Shown here: piece by piece, positions 46,985-58,400 of the stretch
Numbering within the stretch: the first letter of the stretch is position 1
Layout of the letters: every line of letters begins with the position of its first letter
From: Diorhabda sublineata
Lineage: Eukaryota > Arthropoda > Insecta > Coleoptera > Chrysomelidae
Reading direction: 5' to 3'
DNA length: 64,000 bases
Assembly: GCF_026230105.1 (NCBI RefSeq)
Contig: NC_079482.1
Location: 19,282,001-19,346,000, forward strand
Notes under the pieces: model-generated
Seen by the model: the letters and a program-made list of their open reading frames with translations, nothing else
The model's database searches: none
Told to the model about the DNA's origin: nothing
Program-made: the position numbers and the translations under genes

Positions 46985-47220
46985 TCTTATAAATTGTTCG
47001 CGTCGGTCCACGGATTCAAAATTATCTCAATTGTGCCTATTTCTTCTACACAAAACTTTCTTAAATCTGCCTTTACCTCTTCTATCCATTCCTTCCCTCT
47101 TTTATCTTTCCCCATTCTCACGTTCTTAATAACTTTTTGGATATTTTATAATTATTCATTCGGGAAACGTGCCCCAACCATCTAAAACTCCTTCACATTC
47201 CTTTCTTATTTTTCTGTATT
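46985..47220 (-). pseudogene. LINE protein C-terminal fragment
   Basis: The minus strand reads MVGARFPNE, then VRMGKDKRGKEWIEEVKADL and RKFCVEEIGTIEI, the 'GHV.RM......K....G.R.RGRP..RW.D.V..DLR' terminal block of RTE/Jockey-like LINEs. Several stops are present. The 3' boundary is unclear. Confidence 0.55.
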
Positions 47221-47229
47221 TTTCTTTGT

Positions 47230-47860
47230 AATTATTATCTTCCAATAAAACCGTATTTGCCTTATTCGAAGTAGGTTCGACCTTTACATTTACTGTGTTG
47301 GGTGTTTTTTCGTTTCAAGAGTGTGGTTGTGGACCCAGGATTCATCTACAGTTATGAATAAACGCAAAACATTCTACTCATTTTGTAGCGGCACACAACG
47401 CGCGAATAGCTTACTCATACATAATTCTTCAAGTAAAATATGACAAATGCGTTCTTTTGATATGATGATCTACTATCGCATTAACCAGTATCGTTTGGTA
47501 AACTTTTGTTTAGCCGTCTCGAACGTTAGTCGTCAGTCAAGTTGATACCTACAGCCACGTTTGAATTCGGCTGCCGAAAATTTTAGCTTTGTAGATGGTG
47601 ATGGTGTAAAAATAGATGATTTAATTACATCATTATCGGTGGTAACTTCTCGAGTTGTCTTATGCTGATTTTCCTCAATATCTAGAAGTACATCTAACTT
47701 TTCTTCATCAGTAAATTGAACATTTCTACCTGGTTTCACAATATTTTTTACAAGACCTGTTTCGCGAAACTTTCTTGCGATTTTGCTAACTGTAGACTGC
47801 GAAACGTGTTGACCAGGGTATTTATTATAAAAAAAATCACAAACCATCTTTTCAGTTCTT
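47230..47860 (-). pseudogene. chimeric fragment: IS630-type HTH fused to mariner family F
   Basis: A minus-strand frame from 47847 starts MVCDFFYNKYPGQHVSQSTV then SKIARKFRETGLVKN, an N-terminal helix-turn-helix typical of a different IS630/mariner-related group. From about residue 80 it runs in frame into PSPSTKLKFSAAEFKRG, the HTH 2 exit of mariner family F. Further on, past stops and shifts, come KERICHILLEELCMSKLFAR and FITVDESW.HNHTLETKKHP (47290-47440). So two element types are joined in one open frame. Confidence 0.65.
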
Positions 47861-48003
47861 GTTTTATTACCACAACCAATGGGTTCGACCTTTGCATTTA
47901 CTGCCTTGGGTGTTTTTTCGTTTCAAGAGTGTGGTTGTGGATCCAGGATTCATCTACAGTTATGAATCAACGCAAAAAATCTACTGATTTTGTAGCGGCA
48001 CAC
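47273..48003 (+). repeat. ~125-bp direct repeat flanking the chimeric fragment
   Basis: GGTTCGACCTTTRCATTTAC ... TTTTGTAGCGGCACACAAC occurs at 47273-47400 and again, with few changes, at about 47882-48005. The repeated part is the mariner first-Asp block (antisense), so the second copy is a stray duplicate of the first. Confidence 0.8.
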
Positions 48004-48005
48004 AA

Positions 48006-48523
48006 CCTACTAAATCAACCTACTAGATTCAAATCAATTGTTTATTTGGCTTTTTGACTTATATTTTAGTATCTTTAAAGATTTTTTCCTAATGTTTAGC
48101 AGAACAGATACGAAAATACCTGATTATTTATAAGGTAAATTTTAATAGAGCAGACAATATTGTTCACAATAATTTGAAAGAATAACGGAAGAAATTAACA
48201 AAGTAACTCATCAGGACGTACAAAATATTGTACGAGAATTTCAAAATCGACTAGATTATTGACAAGAAGTGAATGGTGGTCAAGTACAGTAGAAAGGGGT
48301 GTTCATTATTCAGAGTGGCTGCTGGAAGGGGATAATATTTTCATACTGTAAATTGTCAATTTAAAAATAAAAATCGACCGGTTTTTTTCACATAGTGCAC
48401 AATAACGATGAAATTGTTTGGTTGCTTGTGTCAAATGATTGCTCATGTATATATCGTAGGTCAATAGACAAGTTGGGATTTTAGCTAATCTACCAGGATA
48501 ATAGGCAGTTGGCTAATGCGCGT
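48006..48523. other. AT-rich sequence, nothing recognised
   Basis: No coding or repeat signal before the inverted CCGCCATGTTT end. Confidence 0.4.
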
Positions 48524-48547
48524 CCGCCATGTTTAAACGGTGGCAAT

Positions 48548-49240
48548 ATGAAAGTTTCGGGCACATTTTCTGAACAACAATGAAAAATTAATTGATGATG
48601 CATCATTAGTGCATCCAACGGTAGAATCTCATAATTGTATTCAATTAAGACGATGGTTAAAATGTCATGGACATCCTCAAGGTGGAAATAAGGCAGAGTT
48701 AGTTAAAAGGTTAGAATCACAATTTTATTAACATGTAAAACTGAATTCTTCTCTAAATATTTAATAAAAAAATTCTGACCACAAAAATTAATTGTAAATT
48801 TTTTAGGGTAAAGAACGCAATTCGCAATCGTGTCCCAGTAGATCCAAGTCTAGACAAAGGAAAGTGGTTGAAGCTAGAACAAGAGAAGCAACGAAATCGT
48901 CAAGCAGTAAATAATAGTCCTTCCTAATTGTATGGCAAAAATTTCCATCAACAAGTTTGTCGAAATTATTTGATGAAGCTTTTATCTATGACTATCTGAT
49001 TTCATCTTGCATAGTAGAGAAAGAAAATGATAATTTTTGTGATGACGATGAAGAAAATAAGTCAAACATTTTATCAAGTTACAGATATTTTTGATTCCAT
49101 CACGTCTCAAAATATTTATTGTTTGGAAAGACAAATAAAAGCATCGTATCGCACAAAAACTAGCTACTCTGTCCAGGTTATGATAAATTCTGAAAGTCTT
49201 TATTTACATGATCAATCCCTTGGAACCGACCATCACCTCG
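48548..49240 (+). pseudogene. SAP-domain protein gene, 5' exons, intron retained
   Basis: An ATG at 48548 gives MKVSG. After a 1-base shift come HFLNNNEKLIDDASLVHPTV and QLRRWLKCHGHPQGGNK, then AELVKR, a SAP-like DNA-binding helix-turn-helix. Exon 1 ends AAAAG|GTTAGA (48709). A 97-bp intron ends TTTTAG (48806). Exon 2 continues in phase with VKNAIRNRVPVDPSLDKGKW then LKLEQEKQRNRQ. Later, SLSKLFDEAFIYDYLISSCI and an acidic run occur in another frame. Related insect proteins, as I recall them, continue into SWIM and YqaJ nuclease domains; neither is present here. The retained intron argues against a retrocopy. Confidence 0.65.
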
Positions 49241-49459
49241 ACCACAACGCTTAACCCACAAATCACATTTACTACACTTGAAACAAGTGTTTAAATGATT
49301 TTTCACTGTTTTTTTAATACGTTTTTGACGGTATTCCAAACAAGGTTTTGGGAAACCCACAAAAAAATATTGTGTTTCTAAAAAGGATTTACTTCGTGCA
49401 TCGCTACGGCATACTCCATAACAACAATGTTTTTTTGCACCCTTTTTTATTGGCAACAT
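49178..49459 (-). pseudogene. THAP-like zinc-finger gene, 5' part
   Basis: A 93-codon minus-strand frame starts MLPIKKGAKKHCCYGVCRSD, then YFFVGFPKPC and FKCSKCDLWVKRCGRGDGRF, ending NKDFQNLS. The CCYGVC start, GFPKP and W-V-K-R-C-G-R order resemble a THAP-type DNA-binding domain of repeat-associated insect proteins. The second half of the zinc site (C-x2-H) is lost because the frame leaves the family just before it. It faces the SAP gene. Confidence 0.65.
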
Positions 49460-49629
49460 TTTTTTTTCAATAAAAATACTTGTTAATTTTTTATTTATAA
49501 ATATACATTCATTTTAATTTCACTGTTTTTAACAGATAAGTAATTTTCTTTACTTTTTCATTTTAAATTGAATATAAAACGTAGTGTGTATCGTATGTTT
49601 ATTTGTAATGTGCCTGAAAAACATGGCGG

Positions 49630-50157
49630 AATTTGAGGCATGCACAGAAAATATTTTTAACTATTTGAAGATCTATAGATTATTCCTCGAAAAATGACCA
49701 AGCGTTTGTCTATTCTTCAGGGACCTTAGCTAAAATTCGGATAATAGAATATCTATCTAAAGCCAAGCATTTATCTGCTGCCTATACTTCTAGCGAAAGG
49801 GCTAATACCGAAGCCAATTTCAATGTTTGTTTTTATTTTTGAGTTCACACTGAAGTTCGCACTGACACTTTCTTGATTTTCCGTATTTTCCTCTCTCTCT
49901 CTCATTGTCTCCAGATTCATCAGTCCTGCTGTCGCTTCTGTCGAACATACAGTGCCTTGTCCAGTTTTGTATATTATTAGTCATTTTAGTCGATACGTGA
50001 ACTTGAAGTCATTTGCAAAAACTCTTTAGAATGGAGATCATTGTTGATAGTGAAAATTTTGAAAAGAACTGAAAGAATTGTTTAATAGCTAGAAAGGTAA
50101 TCGAATCGAAAATTAAATTCACGTAATCTTAAAAAGAAATAAAACAAACAGATGCTG
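49630..50157. other. AT-rich sequence, nothing recognised
   Basis: A (CT)n microsatellite of modest length at about 49891 is the only structure noted. Confidence 0.4.
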
Positions 50158-50470
50158 TTATTTTCTGTGTACCTGTAGAAGATTATTATGAGAAAATTTT
50201 AGAAGCTCATGCTCAGACTGGTCATGGAGGACGAGATAAGATGGCGTACCATTTAAAAACTAAATATAGAATATCGATTACTGCACTCAAATTTTTTCCT
50301 GGTTATTGTGAAATTTGTAATAGAAAGAAGTCAAAGTTAAGGAAAGGTGTAGTGGCTCAGCCGATTTTGTCGCAGGGATTCAATAGTCGACCTCATTGAT
50401 TTTCATCATAAATCAAAAATATGCTTCTATGTGCCTGGCCTTTTTCTCATTTCTAGCCGCACCCTGTATA
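50158..50470 (+). pseudogene. integrase fragment (H2C2 zinc finger plus start of rve core)
   Basis: The plus strand reads VPVEDYYEKILEAHAQTGHG then GRDKMAYHLKTKYRISITAL and GYCEICNRKKSKLRKGVV, a complete HH-CC integrase zinc-binding domain. PILSQGFNSR follows and, after a frameshift near 50386, VDLIDF with the first catalytic Asp. This arrangement is that of KRBA2-like / Ginger or Gypsy-type integrases. No LTR, gag or RT was seen, so the class is uncertain. The 3' part is missing. Confidence 0.8.
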
Positions 50471-50993
50471 TGATTAATTTAATGAATCTAAAAAAGAATA
50501 ATTCTGCGTATCAATTAAGTTTTACCCGCTATCACGAACATATCAACCTCTTTTTGTAGAGAACGAGACTTTATTTGTGTCAAGTTGACAGATACATTAC
50601 TGTTATAAATTTCTATCAGACATCTGACGTGGGTTTTATTCTTGGATAAATCAGAATTCAATGCCGGAAATCACTGTTATCAACACCAATTCTATTGTGT
50701 AATAACAGATATACTATTTGATATGTGTGAAGACATGGTAATTACATAATTCTGCTATTGAATAAGGTACGTACAAATATGGTTAAGATTTTCGGTATTT
50801 ATTTTCTATCAAACTTATGTTGTTTATGAAATGAGATTTATAAAATCAATAGGGACAGGACATTAATCATTTATATATTTATTAATTGAATTTACAACAC
50901 AACACGTCAGGTTTGAGGTTATTTCAATGACCTTGGTTTCGCGTATAATTACACTCTGGTTTAAAATGCACCATTCATATAAATTAGAATGAA
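50471..50993. other. AT-rich sequence, nothing recognised
   Basis: No feature seen. Confidence 0.4.
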
Positions 50994-51824
50994 ATACAGG
51001 GTGTTCCGGGACTTGATGGGAAAAATTCTGAGGTGCGTTGATGACGTGAATGCTAACACATCAAAAAAATTTTCTCATACATTCCCTTGTTTCTGAGTTA
51101 TAGGCATTCAAAGTTGCGAAATCAGAATTTATATTTAAGTACATGGTAATTATCTAAAAATCATCGCCCACCCCTATCGACTGAGGTTGCGCGGGAGGTA
51201 ATTACAATATATGGAAGGTGGAATTAGCCATCGGTCATTGTTTTTAAGTTAGGGTAGGTTAGGTTCTACTCAAGAACACTATTTATACAACATCTTTCCG
51301 TGCTCTTTCAACACCCCCGCCGCCACACCCCTTGATCCTTTTTCTACCCTATTTTACCATAAAAAAATAGTTATTGAATTTTCAATTTATCCATATATAT
51401 TGTTCTATGATTAAATAATAATTACTTACGGTTACGTCAATTAACAATTATAATTGTTCATAATTCCACTGAATTCATTTCACATATTTTTCAAAGAAAA
51501 TTTTCACTGTTTAGCTGAATTTTTTGTTTATATATTTTCAAATAAAATTTATAATTTGTAACGTAATTCCGAAAATGTCAAATTTTTATTTTTTAACCCT
51601 CTCTATTTTTTTAACCAGGAATGACCGACGGCTGGAATAATTTTTTTGTGTTCAGTACACTTTTGTTTATTACCCCCCACAACCCCAAGTCGATAGGGGG
51701 TGAAGGATGATTTTTAGATAATTACCGACGAAATAAATAATTCGTCACTACTATCTGAAGGCCAGGGACGGCTCGCGGCCAATGGTTAAGAATCCGTAAT
51801 TTTTACAGGGACAACCTGTACAAT
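50994..51824. mobile_element. foldback element with TACAGG-type ends
   Basis: The outer ends TACAGGGTGTTCC (left) and TACAGGTTGTCCC (right, reversed) match. Stronger inverted blocks lie inside: TAATTATCTAAAAATCATCG ... CACCCCTATCGACT (51147-51185) against AGTCGATAGGGGGTG ... GATGATTTTTAGATAATTA (51690-51724), and GCCATCGGTCATT against AATGACCGACGGC. About 830 bp, non-coding; related in its ends to 2890-3362. Confidence 0.75.
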
Positions 51825-53248
51825 CTAATGATAGCAAAAATAAATGTTTCAATCGATTTTTTAACAAAAAGTAACTTTTTGTTTGGCCCCAAAAAATTTA
51901 TGGTTTAGAAGATATCTAGATTTTTAGATCCTAGTACATGCCAAAGAAACCGTTCGCCATAAAGAGGCATTCTGAGAAAAATTATCATAAATTGTAATTA
52001 TTATTTACACAGGAGGTATTAAAACACAATCAAACATCTCTAATGGAACTGTATACTGTCGAACATAGTCTTACTTACGTAAGGAATAAATTGGAATGTA
52101 GAAAAATTTTGTTGGTTAGCTTACAACTTATCAAATAACAATAGAAAAAACTATAATAAATGTTAGGCACCTTGCACTTCTACACATTTCCGGAGTCTAC
52201 GGCGAAGGCGCACCACGTTTGATATACCGCGAAACTCGTTTAACGTTTGTTTTTATCATACCAGGTGATTTGTTCTAAAAACTAATTTCTAGAAAGGTCT
52301 ATTTATTTATTTTGTTTCTTTATTTTCTAGAATTTTCTTTTTGGATATATAAACGATTTTGTTTAGCGGAGTTAGTTTATAATAAATAGTCATAGTAAAC
52401 GGAATGACATAGAAAAATAGCCGAAGAATTTAAATAAGTTAGTTATTAGTGATAAGTTAATCATGATGTACGTTAGTAAGTGTACGAGTTGTATAAAGTG
52501 ATTAAATAAATTGAGTGAGTAAAAAGACAGTGTTTATAAATTCGTTCCACCGAAAGAAAAAGTAGAAATAAATAAGAAAAACATTACAATATATTCAAAC
52601 AAGACGAATATTTAATAGTGAGTTTGTCATTACTTCGGATTCCGGTAATGCATCTAATGTTTTAGATGTAACTAGAGCATAAAATATGGTAATTATTCGA
52701 GGCTGTTGATTTATTTTTCGCATATAAATCACCATTGACGCCATTCATGCAACTTCAAGAAAGGAAACGAATTATTATCGAGACATTACTTTCGACTTTG
52801 GAAATAAATATGATCTAGTTTCTACCCGCATATGTTTGATTGATCTCTTTTTAGAAAACGAAATTGTTGTAATTATAAAACGGCACCAGGTTACTTTCAT
52901 TGAAAATTTATAATTTGAAATATCCATTTGTAATGCTATTAGTCGTTATTCATTAGATATATACAATAAAAATTAGTGCTTTTTATAAATTTTGATCCTT
53001 GATAAACAAATATTTTAGATTTACTATAATTTACTCAAAGTATTATGTATTAAATGTGAACAAAAATACCTGGTTGTTCAATATGTTATCATTTGATAAA
53101 AAGAACACGAACATGAATTTTTTGAGATGTAAAAACAGCCAGAAATCAGAGAGAGTCAAACCTGGCGAATACAGTGGTTGCAATAATCCAATAATTTTTT
53201 AGATCGTTTTTTCACTCTATTAGTGTATTATGGAAACCAGTTCATTTT
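51825..53248. other. AT-rich stretch, nothing recognised
   Basis: No coding patch or repeat end found in 1.4 kb. Confidence 0.4.
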
Positions 53249-53640
53249 TTATAAATATTTGAAAATTACATACAAATACTCTGCGTTAATTGTTTCACGA
53301 ATGCGCAGATAACCCACAAGCCAAAATCCTTCTGTATCACAAAAAGGTGATGCCAATATATTCTTGTCCCATATCTGGAGTCTAACTAGCTTTGAAGATG
53401 AAGTAGTGGGTTCAAACCACTTCTTAGCGCCTTGTTCTGTTTCAGGATCGTTATGGTAAACCCAAATCTCATCTGCAGCTATAAAACAAGGGTCAAAGTC
53501 CTTTTTAAAATGCTCCAAATTCTGATGCGAAATCGCATCCGAGACTGTTTTTATTTCGTTGCTAATAATTTTTCACAGATCTTTTATCGGCCACAATATT
53601 TCTCACTTAACCTTAATAGAGATTTTCAAGGCTTCAGCCA
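53249..53640 (-). pseudogene. mariner central fragment
   Basis: The minus strand from 53518 reads MEHFKKDFDPCFIAADEIWV then YHNDPETEQGAKKWFEPTTS, the first-Asp region, with SPFCDTEGFWLVGYLRIRET and INAEYLYVIF for the strands before the second Asp. An upstream frame (53520-53640) adds a degraded piece. HTH and C-terminus are absent; no ends found. Confidence 0.8.
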
Positions 53641-54449
53641 CTTTTAAATACAGCATCCATCTTTATACTATTTGAATTGAGGGTGACTAAACTTTTAACA
53701 ATCGTTCGTGAGCTTACTATGGTGCTACACCTTTCAAAGATTATTAATATATAGTCAAAGTTTATCTATTTCAAAAAAGTACGCGTCAACTTTGAACAAC
53801 GAATGAGTGGATCAACCAATATGAAACATAGTGCCATTTTGAGAATACTAAACCTACATTTGAATGACAAAACTTAATCTAATTTAATCTATAAATTCAA
53901 ATCGGTTTTAGTTCGATATACCATATCTAAAATTATTTGGATCAGCTCATTCGTTTCAGAATTTCCTCTTCTCAAAGATCTTTTTTAAAAATTTCAAAAG
54001 CTACTTTCTATCTTCTAAAGTTTAAAGACCTATATCAGATTATCTACATTTCACCTAATTATAAACGAGATACCGTATACATCGTTAAACATTGTCCAGT
54101 ATCTCGCAATGTAGAAGTGACTTGGTATCTAAAGGAATAATATGCTACCATCCTAATGTCCTAGTTTATTGTTATTTTCTAAACGTTTGGTCTGATGAGA
54201 ACGATGATTGTATTGTATAATCTGCCTCATTATTATATGTCCCATCATCAGAAGCAAGTCCCTAAAGTAAAATTCGGGAAGACCATGGTGTTTTACAATC
54301 TGTATTTATTTATTAATGCTTTAAGGAACCTAGGCCCTTCTATGCTTGCGTTTTTGCATATGTAATAAGCACAAAGCAGGGATTTTTTCACGCAAAACAT
54401 TGTTTTTCATAGTGAATTGTGTATATTTCCCTGAGACGTTTACTTCGTA
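53641..54449. other. AT-rich sequence, nothing recognised
   Basis: No feature seen up to the TA preceding the next mariner. Confidence 0.4.
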
Positions 54450-55280
54450 CGAGGGGGTACCCAGAAATAACCGGAATTATTTTTTTTGAATGCTATATAT
54501 TTACAAAACAACCTTTTCCCCTTCAAAATACTCTCCATTACAAGTAATACATTTGTCCCAGCGGTGTTTCCACTGTTCGAAACATTGTTTGAACTCATCT
54601 TGAGAGATGGCTGCAAGCTCCTGTCTCGTTCTTTTCTTGATGTCTTCAATGTTTTCGCCGTCCTTTCATGCCTTTTTTCACGCGTGGAAACAAGAAAAAG
54701 TCGTCCGGAGCTGGGTCAGGCGAGTAAGGTGCGTGGGGCAGTGGAACCATGTTATTTTTAACCAAAAACTGACTAAATGTGATGGCTGAAACGAGCTCCA
54801 AGATATTCCACTGATTTCAGACAGATGATCAATTGTCTGTCGACGTTCTGTGTGCACAAGCTCTCGAATTCTTTCAACATTTTCATCGATTCGGGCAGAT
54901 GATGTACGAGGTTTGTCATCGATCGACATGTCGCCATTTTTAAATCGAGAAAACCACTCATACACTTGTGTTTTCCCCATAGCATCATCTTTATAAGCGA
55001 TATTCAACATTAAAACAGTTTCAGCAGCGTTTTTACCTAGCAGAAAACAAAATGTCACAGCGGCACGTTGTGCACTTGAATTTGCCATCATAAAAAAACG
55101 AAGCAGCAGTGAAACAGCACTAGCAAAAACGGTCACTAGTGACGAACAGAACGTGGCAGGTCAACGGCCCGCGCGGCACTGAACTGGCAACGAGTTGCGC
55201 TAGGCAGGCCCTAGCGGCAGAAATCAGTACTACAACCACCCATGGCAATGCTATTTCGGTTACTTTTGGGTACCCCCTCG
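54450..55280 (-). mobile_element. mariner family G with both ends, internally deleted
   Basis: TA on each side (54448-54449, 55281-55282). Ends CGAGGGGGTACCCAGAAATA (left) and CGAGGGGGTACCCAAAAGTA (right, reversed). The minus-strand transposase has a long open N-terminal frame from 55136, with its likely true start at 55088 (MANSSAQRAAVTFCFLLGKN): KTQVYEWFSRFKNGDMSID, RIDENVERIRELVHTERRQT, EISGISWSS. It then jumps straight to the third-Asp region (VPLPHAPYSPDPAPDDFFLF in another frame) and the end EQWKHRWDKCI. The first two catalytic blocks are deleted. An 831-bp deletion derivative; comparatively young by the quality of its ends. Confidence 0.92.
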
Positions 55281-55282
55281 TA

Positions 55283-55790
55283 AAGTTGACGCTGGAAAGG
55301 TGTCACTAGAAAATCAAACGTTGTTTTTCATGTAATATTTCCAACACTTATTTGCCATTATTTCAGTCCATAATAATCGTGTGATAACTTCTATTATTTA
55401 TATCCTAACCGAAATCTCATAACAAGTGCTATCAATAATATAATAAGAAAGTTTAACCATACTGGTGCTGTGGAAGGTTCATCCAAATCAGGGCATAGAA
55501 GACGATCCACATTTGAGTAGGGAACTTGATATTTCTTAAACAGACGTAATGAAACAAAGTTAGTTCAAGAGTTCGTGATTTTGAAAGACGTGAAGAGTTT
55601 GCTAACAGAATGATGGATAGACAGATATTCCGATCGAAACGATCCAATTTTTAAAATAAGGTTATGATTGCGATGAAACTGATAAAAACGTAAATCGGCG
55701 TAAGCGTAGATACTGGTCACGTAACAGTCCTTTTTGTATAAGAAAGTTACAGATAATAACAAGAACTAGAGAAAAACATTTGTTTGTAAG
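55283..55790. other. AT-rich sequence, nothing recognised
   Basis: No feature seen. Confidence 0.4.
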
Positions 55791-56245
55791 AATAATCTAC
55801 CGTAAGAGTAGGGGTTAATCGCAGGGTTGGCTTCTCTGGAGCTACAAGTATAAGAGAGGAAGCACAGGTATGACGGAGTGTCGAAGGCTGATGCAAGAAC
55901 AAATCTTATCCAGAGGTGACAAGTGAAATGGGACACCGGAAAGTATGACCGATGGACCCACCGACTCATTGCAGTAATTGAAGTGTGAACAGGATGCATG
56001 GGTCAAGTAAATACTTCTTAACTCAAGCACTTACAGGCAACGGATGCTTTTGCAAGTATTTGCACCTACTGCAGTGGGGAAGACGATGCCGAGCATTCGC
56101 TCTTCCATTTCTCCAGGAATAAGTAAGTACATCCAAAAAAATTTTTAATATTGCCAACATGATGGAATGCTTGTTAGAATCAGAGGAGTATTACAAGTAT
56201 ACTTATGAAGCGATATGGACCAATGAGAAAGAGAGTAGGAACTAG
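55791..56245 (+). pseudogene. R1-type LINE C-terminal fragment
   Basis: Plus-strand peptides: KWDTGKYDRWTHRL-like sequence (55925-55975), YFLTQALTGNGCFCKYLHLL (56010-56070), CRAFALPFLQE in a neighbouring frame, then NMMECLLESEEYYKY (56158-56205). 'W..R..W..G....TQ.LTGHGCF..YL' followed by a Cys-rich EHxLFxC knuckle and an M-L-x-S-E-E-x-W end is the C-terminus of R1-clade LINEs. Stops are scattered through it. Confidence 0.78.
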
Positions 56246-57183
56246 ACATAATGAAAGAAAGTTTTTGCAACGAAGTTGCAAAGTGTGAGAACCCAGGAGG
56301 AGTTTTAGTCTGTAAGAGTCCCACACTATCCGACGATGATGTCGAGTGGTCATGGGGATTTTCCCTCCTACAGTATAAAAAGACTTGTCTTCAATTTTCT
56401 GTGGCATAATTTGAAAAAATATTTCACAGTAACAGATTAGGTATATTTTTTATCTAGTTTACATAATTATTTTGTTTTTGGGAAGTTTTCATATATTCAA
56501 AATCTCATAAAATCATTCCGTGTACTTTTATATAGATGATCTTAATCTTGGTATGCCGTTTTATTTATCAGATTCGATTAGTGTCGTTACGTGTTTGAAA
56601 TTTCAAGTTAAGTGAGAAAAAATCAATTCGAAGTTTTCATAATATACGAGTATTCACTATGAATTGAAATTCAATACGAAAATATAAGAAGAATGGATCA
56701 TCGGTTCTGATGAAAATGAATATGTTATACAAAATGGTGTCAATGCAAAATATATGCAAAGTAAACAAATAATCATCAAAACATGGAAAGTTGAATATTT
56801 CATTAATACATTCAACAAAGAACAAACAAAGTACCCGAAGCGACTAATTTAGAACAGCTACTCCACTCAATGAATGGAAGTGTCTGTACACCGAATCTAG
56901 ATATATATCTAACAAACACACTATAATTTCTTGAAGATAATTTACTGTATAACGAAATGATTCATATTATTTTATAAAGCTTCTTTGAACAACTGTAAAG
57001 TTTTATTTATTGTTTAAATTTATTCAATATTGCACTCGATTCGATTTGATTTGCTATGCACTATTATTATTTACTTAAATTGCTGTAAAAAGTTTTTAGA
57101 CTGAAGATAAGCATTCTCTTTTCGCACTGATTATTTTTAGCATAAGATTATCAGTAGCGCTACTTAGATTTTTTCACCTCTAT
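56246..57183. other. AT-rich sequence, nothing recognised
   Basis: No feature seen before the tandem duplication. Confidence 0.4.
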
Positions 57184-58259
57184 CCCACTTTGGTATAAAA
57201 TTTTTACCATCTGATGAGAGTAATCAAATAATCACTTCCCAATGAATTACAATCTACCTATACATATCAAACTATGTTAGGTAGGTATTGATGGGTATGA
57301 CAATTCAAAAAAGAAAGGACATGTAGAGGTGATACATTCCGGTTAAAGTTAGTCGTTTACTATAGTATTCACTATTTTGGAAATTGAGCGTTTCTAACAC
57401 ATCACTCAATAAGTCGTGTGACTAACTAAGAAAAACATATTTTCGATTTTATTCATCAATGTCATCTCCTTCAAGAGTAATACAATCTTTCCAACGCTTC
57501 TCTAACTTCTCGATGCCGTGCTTGTAGAAAGATTTTTTTTTTGCCTCAAAAGAGGATTCAGTTTTAGCAGTTGCTTCTTCATTTGAGCTGAATTTCTTAC
57601 CGGCAAACATTTTTTTGAGATCAGAGAATAGCCAGTAGTCACTAGGAGCCAAATCTGGACTATACGGTGGATGAAGAAGCAACTCGAAGTGTAATTCGTT
57701 CAATTTAATCATCGTTGCCATCTACTTGTGAATCGTGCATTGTCTTGGTGAAGCAGTGGTTTTTTTCTTTTAGGCATGAGGCCGTTTTTTCTTGATTTTT
57801 ACATTCCCACTTTGGTATAAAATTTTTACCATCTGGTGAGAGTAATCAAATAATTACTCAATAAGTCGTGTGACTAACTAAGAAAAACATATTTTCGATT
57901 TTATTCATCAATGTCATCTCCTTCAAGAGTAATACAATCTTTCCAACGCTTCTCTAACTTCTCGATGCCGTGCTTGTAGAAAGATTTTGTCTTTTGCCTC
58001 AAAAGAGGATTCAGTTTTAGCAGTTGCTTCTTCATTTGAGCTGAATTTCTTACCGGCAAACATTTTTTTGAGATCAGAGAATAGCCAGTAGTCACTAGGA
58101 GCCAAATCTGGACTATACGGTGGATGAAGAAGCAACTCGAAGTGTAATTCGTTCAATTTAATCATCGTTGCCATCTACTTGTGAATCGTGCATTGTCTTG
58201 GTGAAGCAGTGGTTTTTTTCTTTTAGGCATGAGGCCGTTTTTTCTTGATTTTTACATTC
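57184..58259. repeat. tandem duplication of a mariner 3' half (622-bp and 453-bp copies)
   Basis: The block from CCCACTTTGGTATAAAATTT to TTTTTCTTGATTTTTACATT is present twice: 57184-57806 and 57806-58259. The second copy lacks about 170 bp. The first has (A)TCACT on both sides of that stretch, so the deletion runs between short direct repeats. TCCCAC lies at the duplication junction. Copies are otherwise nearly identical, so the duplication is recent. Confidence 0.92.
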
Positions 58260-58400
58260 AAACTATCCAACAACAATATGTAGTATTCGCTATTGATTGT
58301 CCCTCCCTTTTGGAGAGATTCGATGAGCAATATTCCATGCACGTCCCAAAATACTGAAGCCATAACCTTCCCAGTGGACTGTGCCCCACAAATCTAAAAA
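57449..58400 (-). pseudogene. mariner family H transposase C-terminal half, duplicated
   Basis: Each copy encodes on the minus strand MATMIKLNELHFELLLHPPY, SPDLAPSDYWLFSDLKKMFA, GKKFSSNEEATAKTESSFEA and, at the end, YKHGIEKLEKRWKDCITLEG (57449-57721 and 57901-58174). Third-Asp block and C-terminus are intact. A poly-T length change causes a frameshift in the second copy. Upstream of it (58180-58400) the minus strand keeps KPLLHQDNARFTS (second-Asp block) and a piece before that. HTH and first Asp are missing. Confidence 0.9.

Larger units (their letters stand above)
48524..49629. mobile_element. internally deleted two-gene element (SAP gene and THAP gene)
   Basis: An inverted 11-mer CCGCCATGTTT (48524-48534) / AAACATGGCGG (49619-49629) encloses two convergent gene starts: a SAP-domain gene on the plus strand and a THAP-like gene on the minus strand. 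Both stop being recognisable in the middle (about 49.18-49.25 kb). This fits an element of TIR - gene 1 rightward - gene 2 leftward - TIR from which the middle was deleted. ISL2EU/IS4EU-type DNA transposons are known for a THAP-bearing transposase plus an accessory nuclease (YqaJ or URI). The link to them is inference. Confidence 0.55.
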
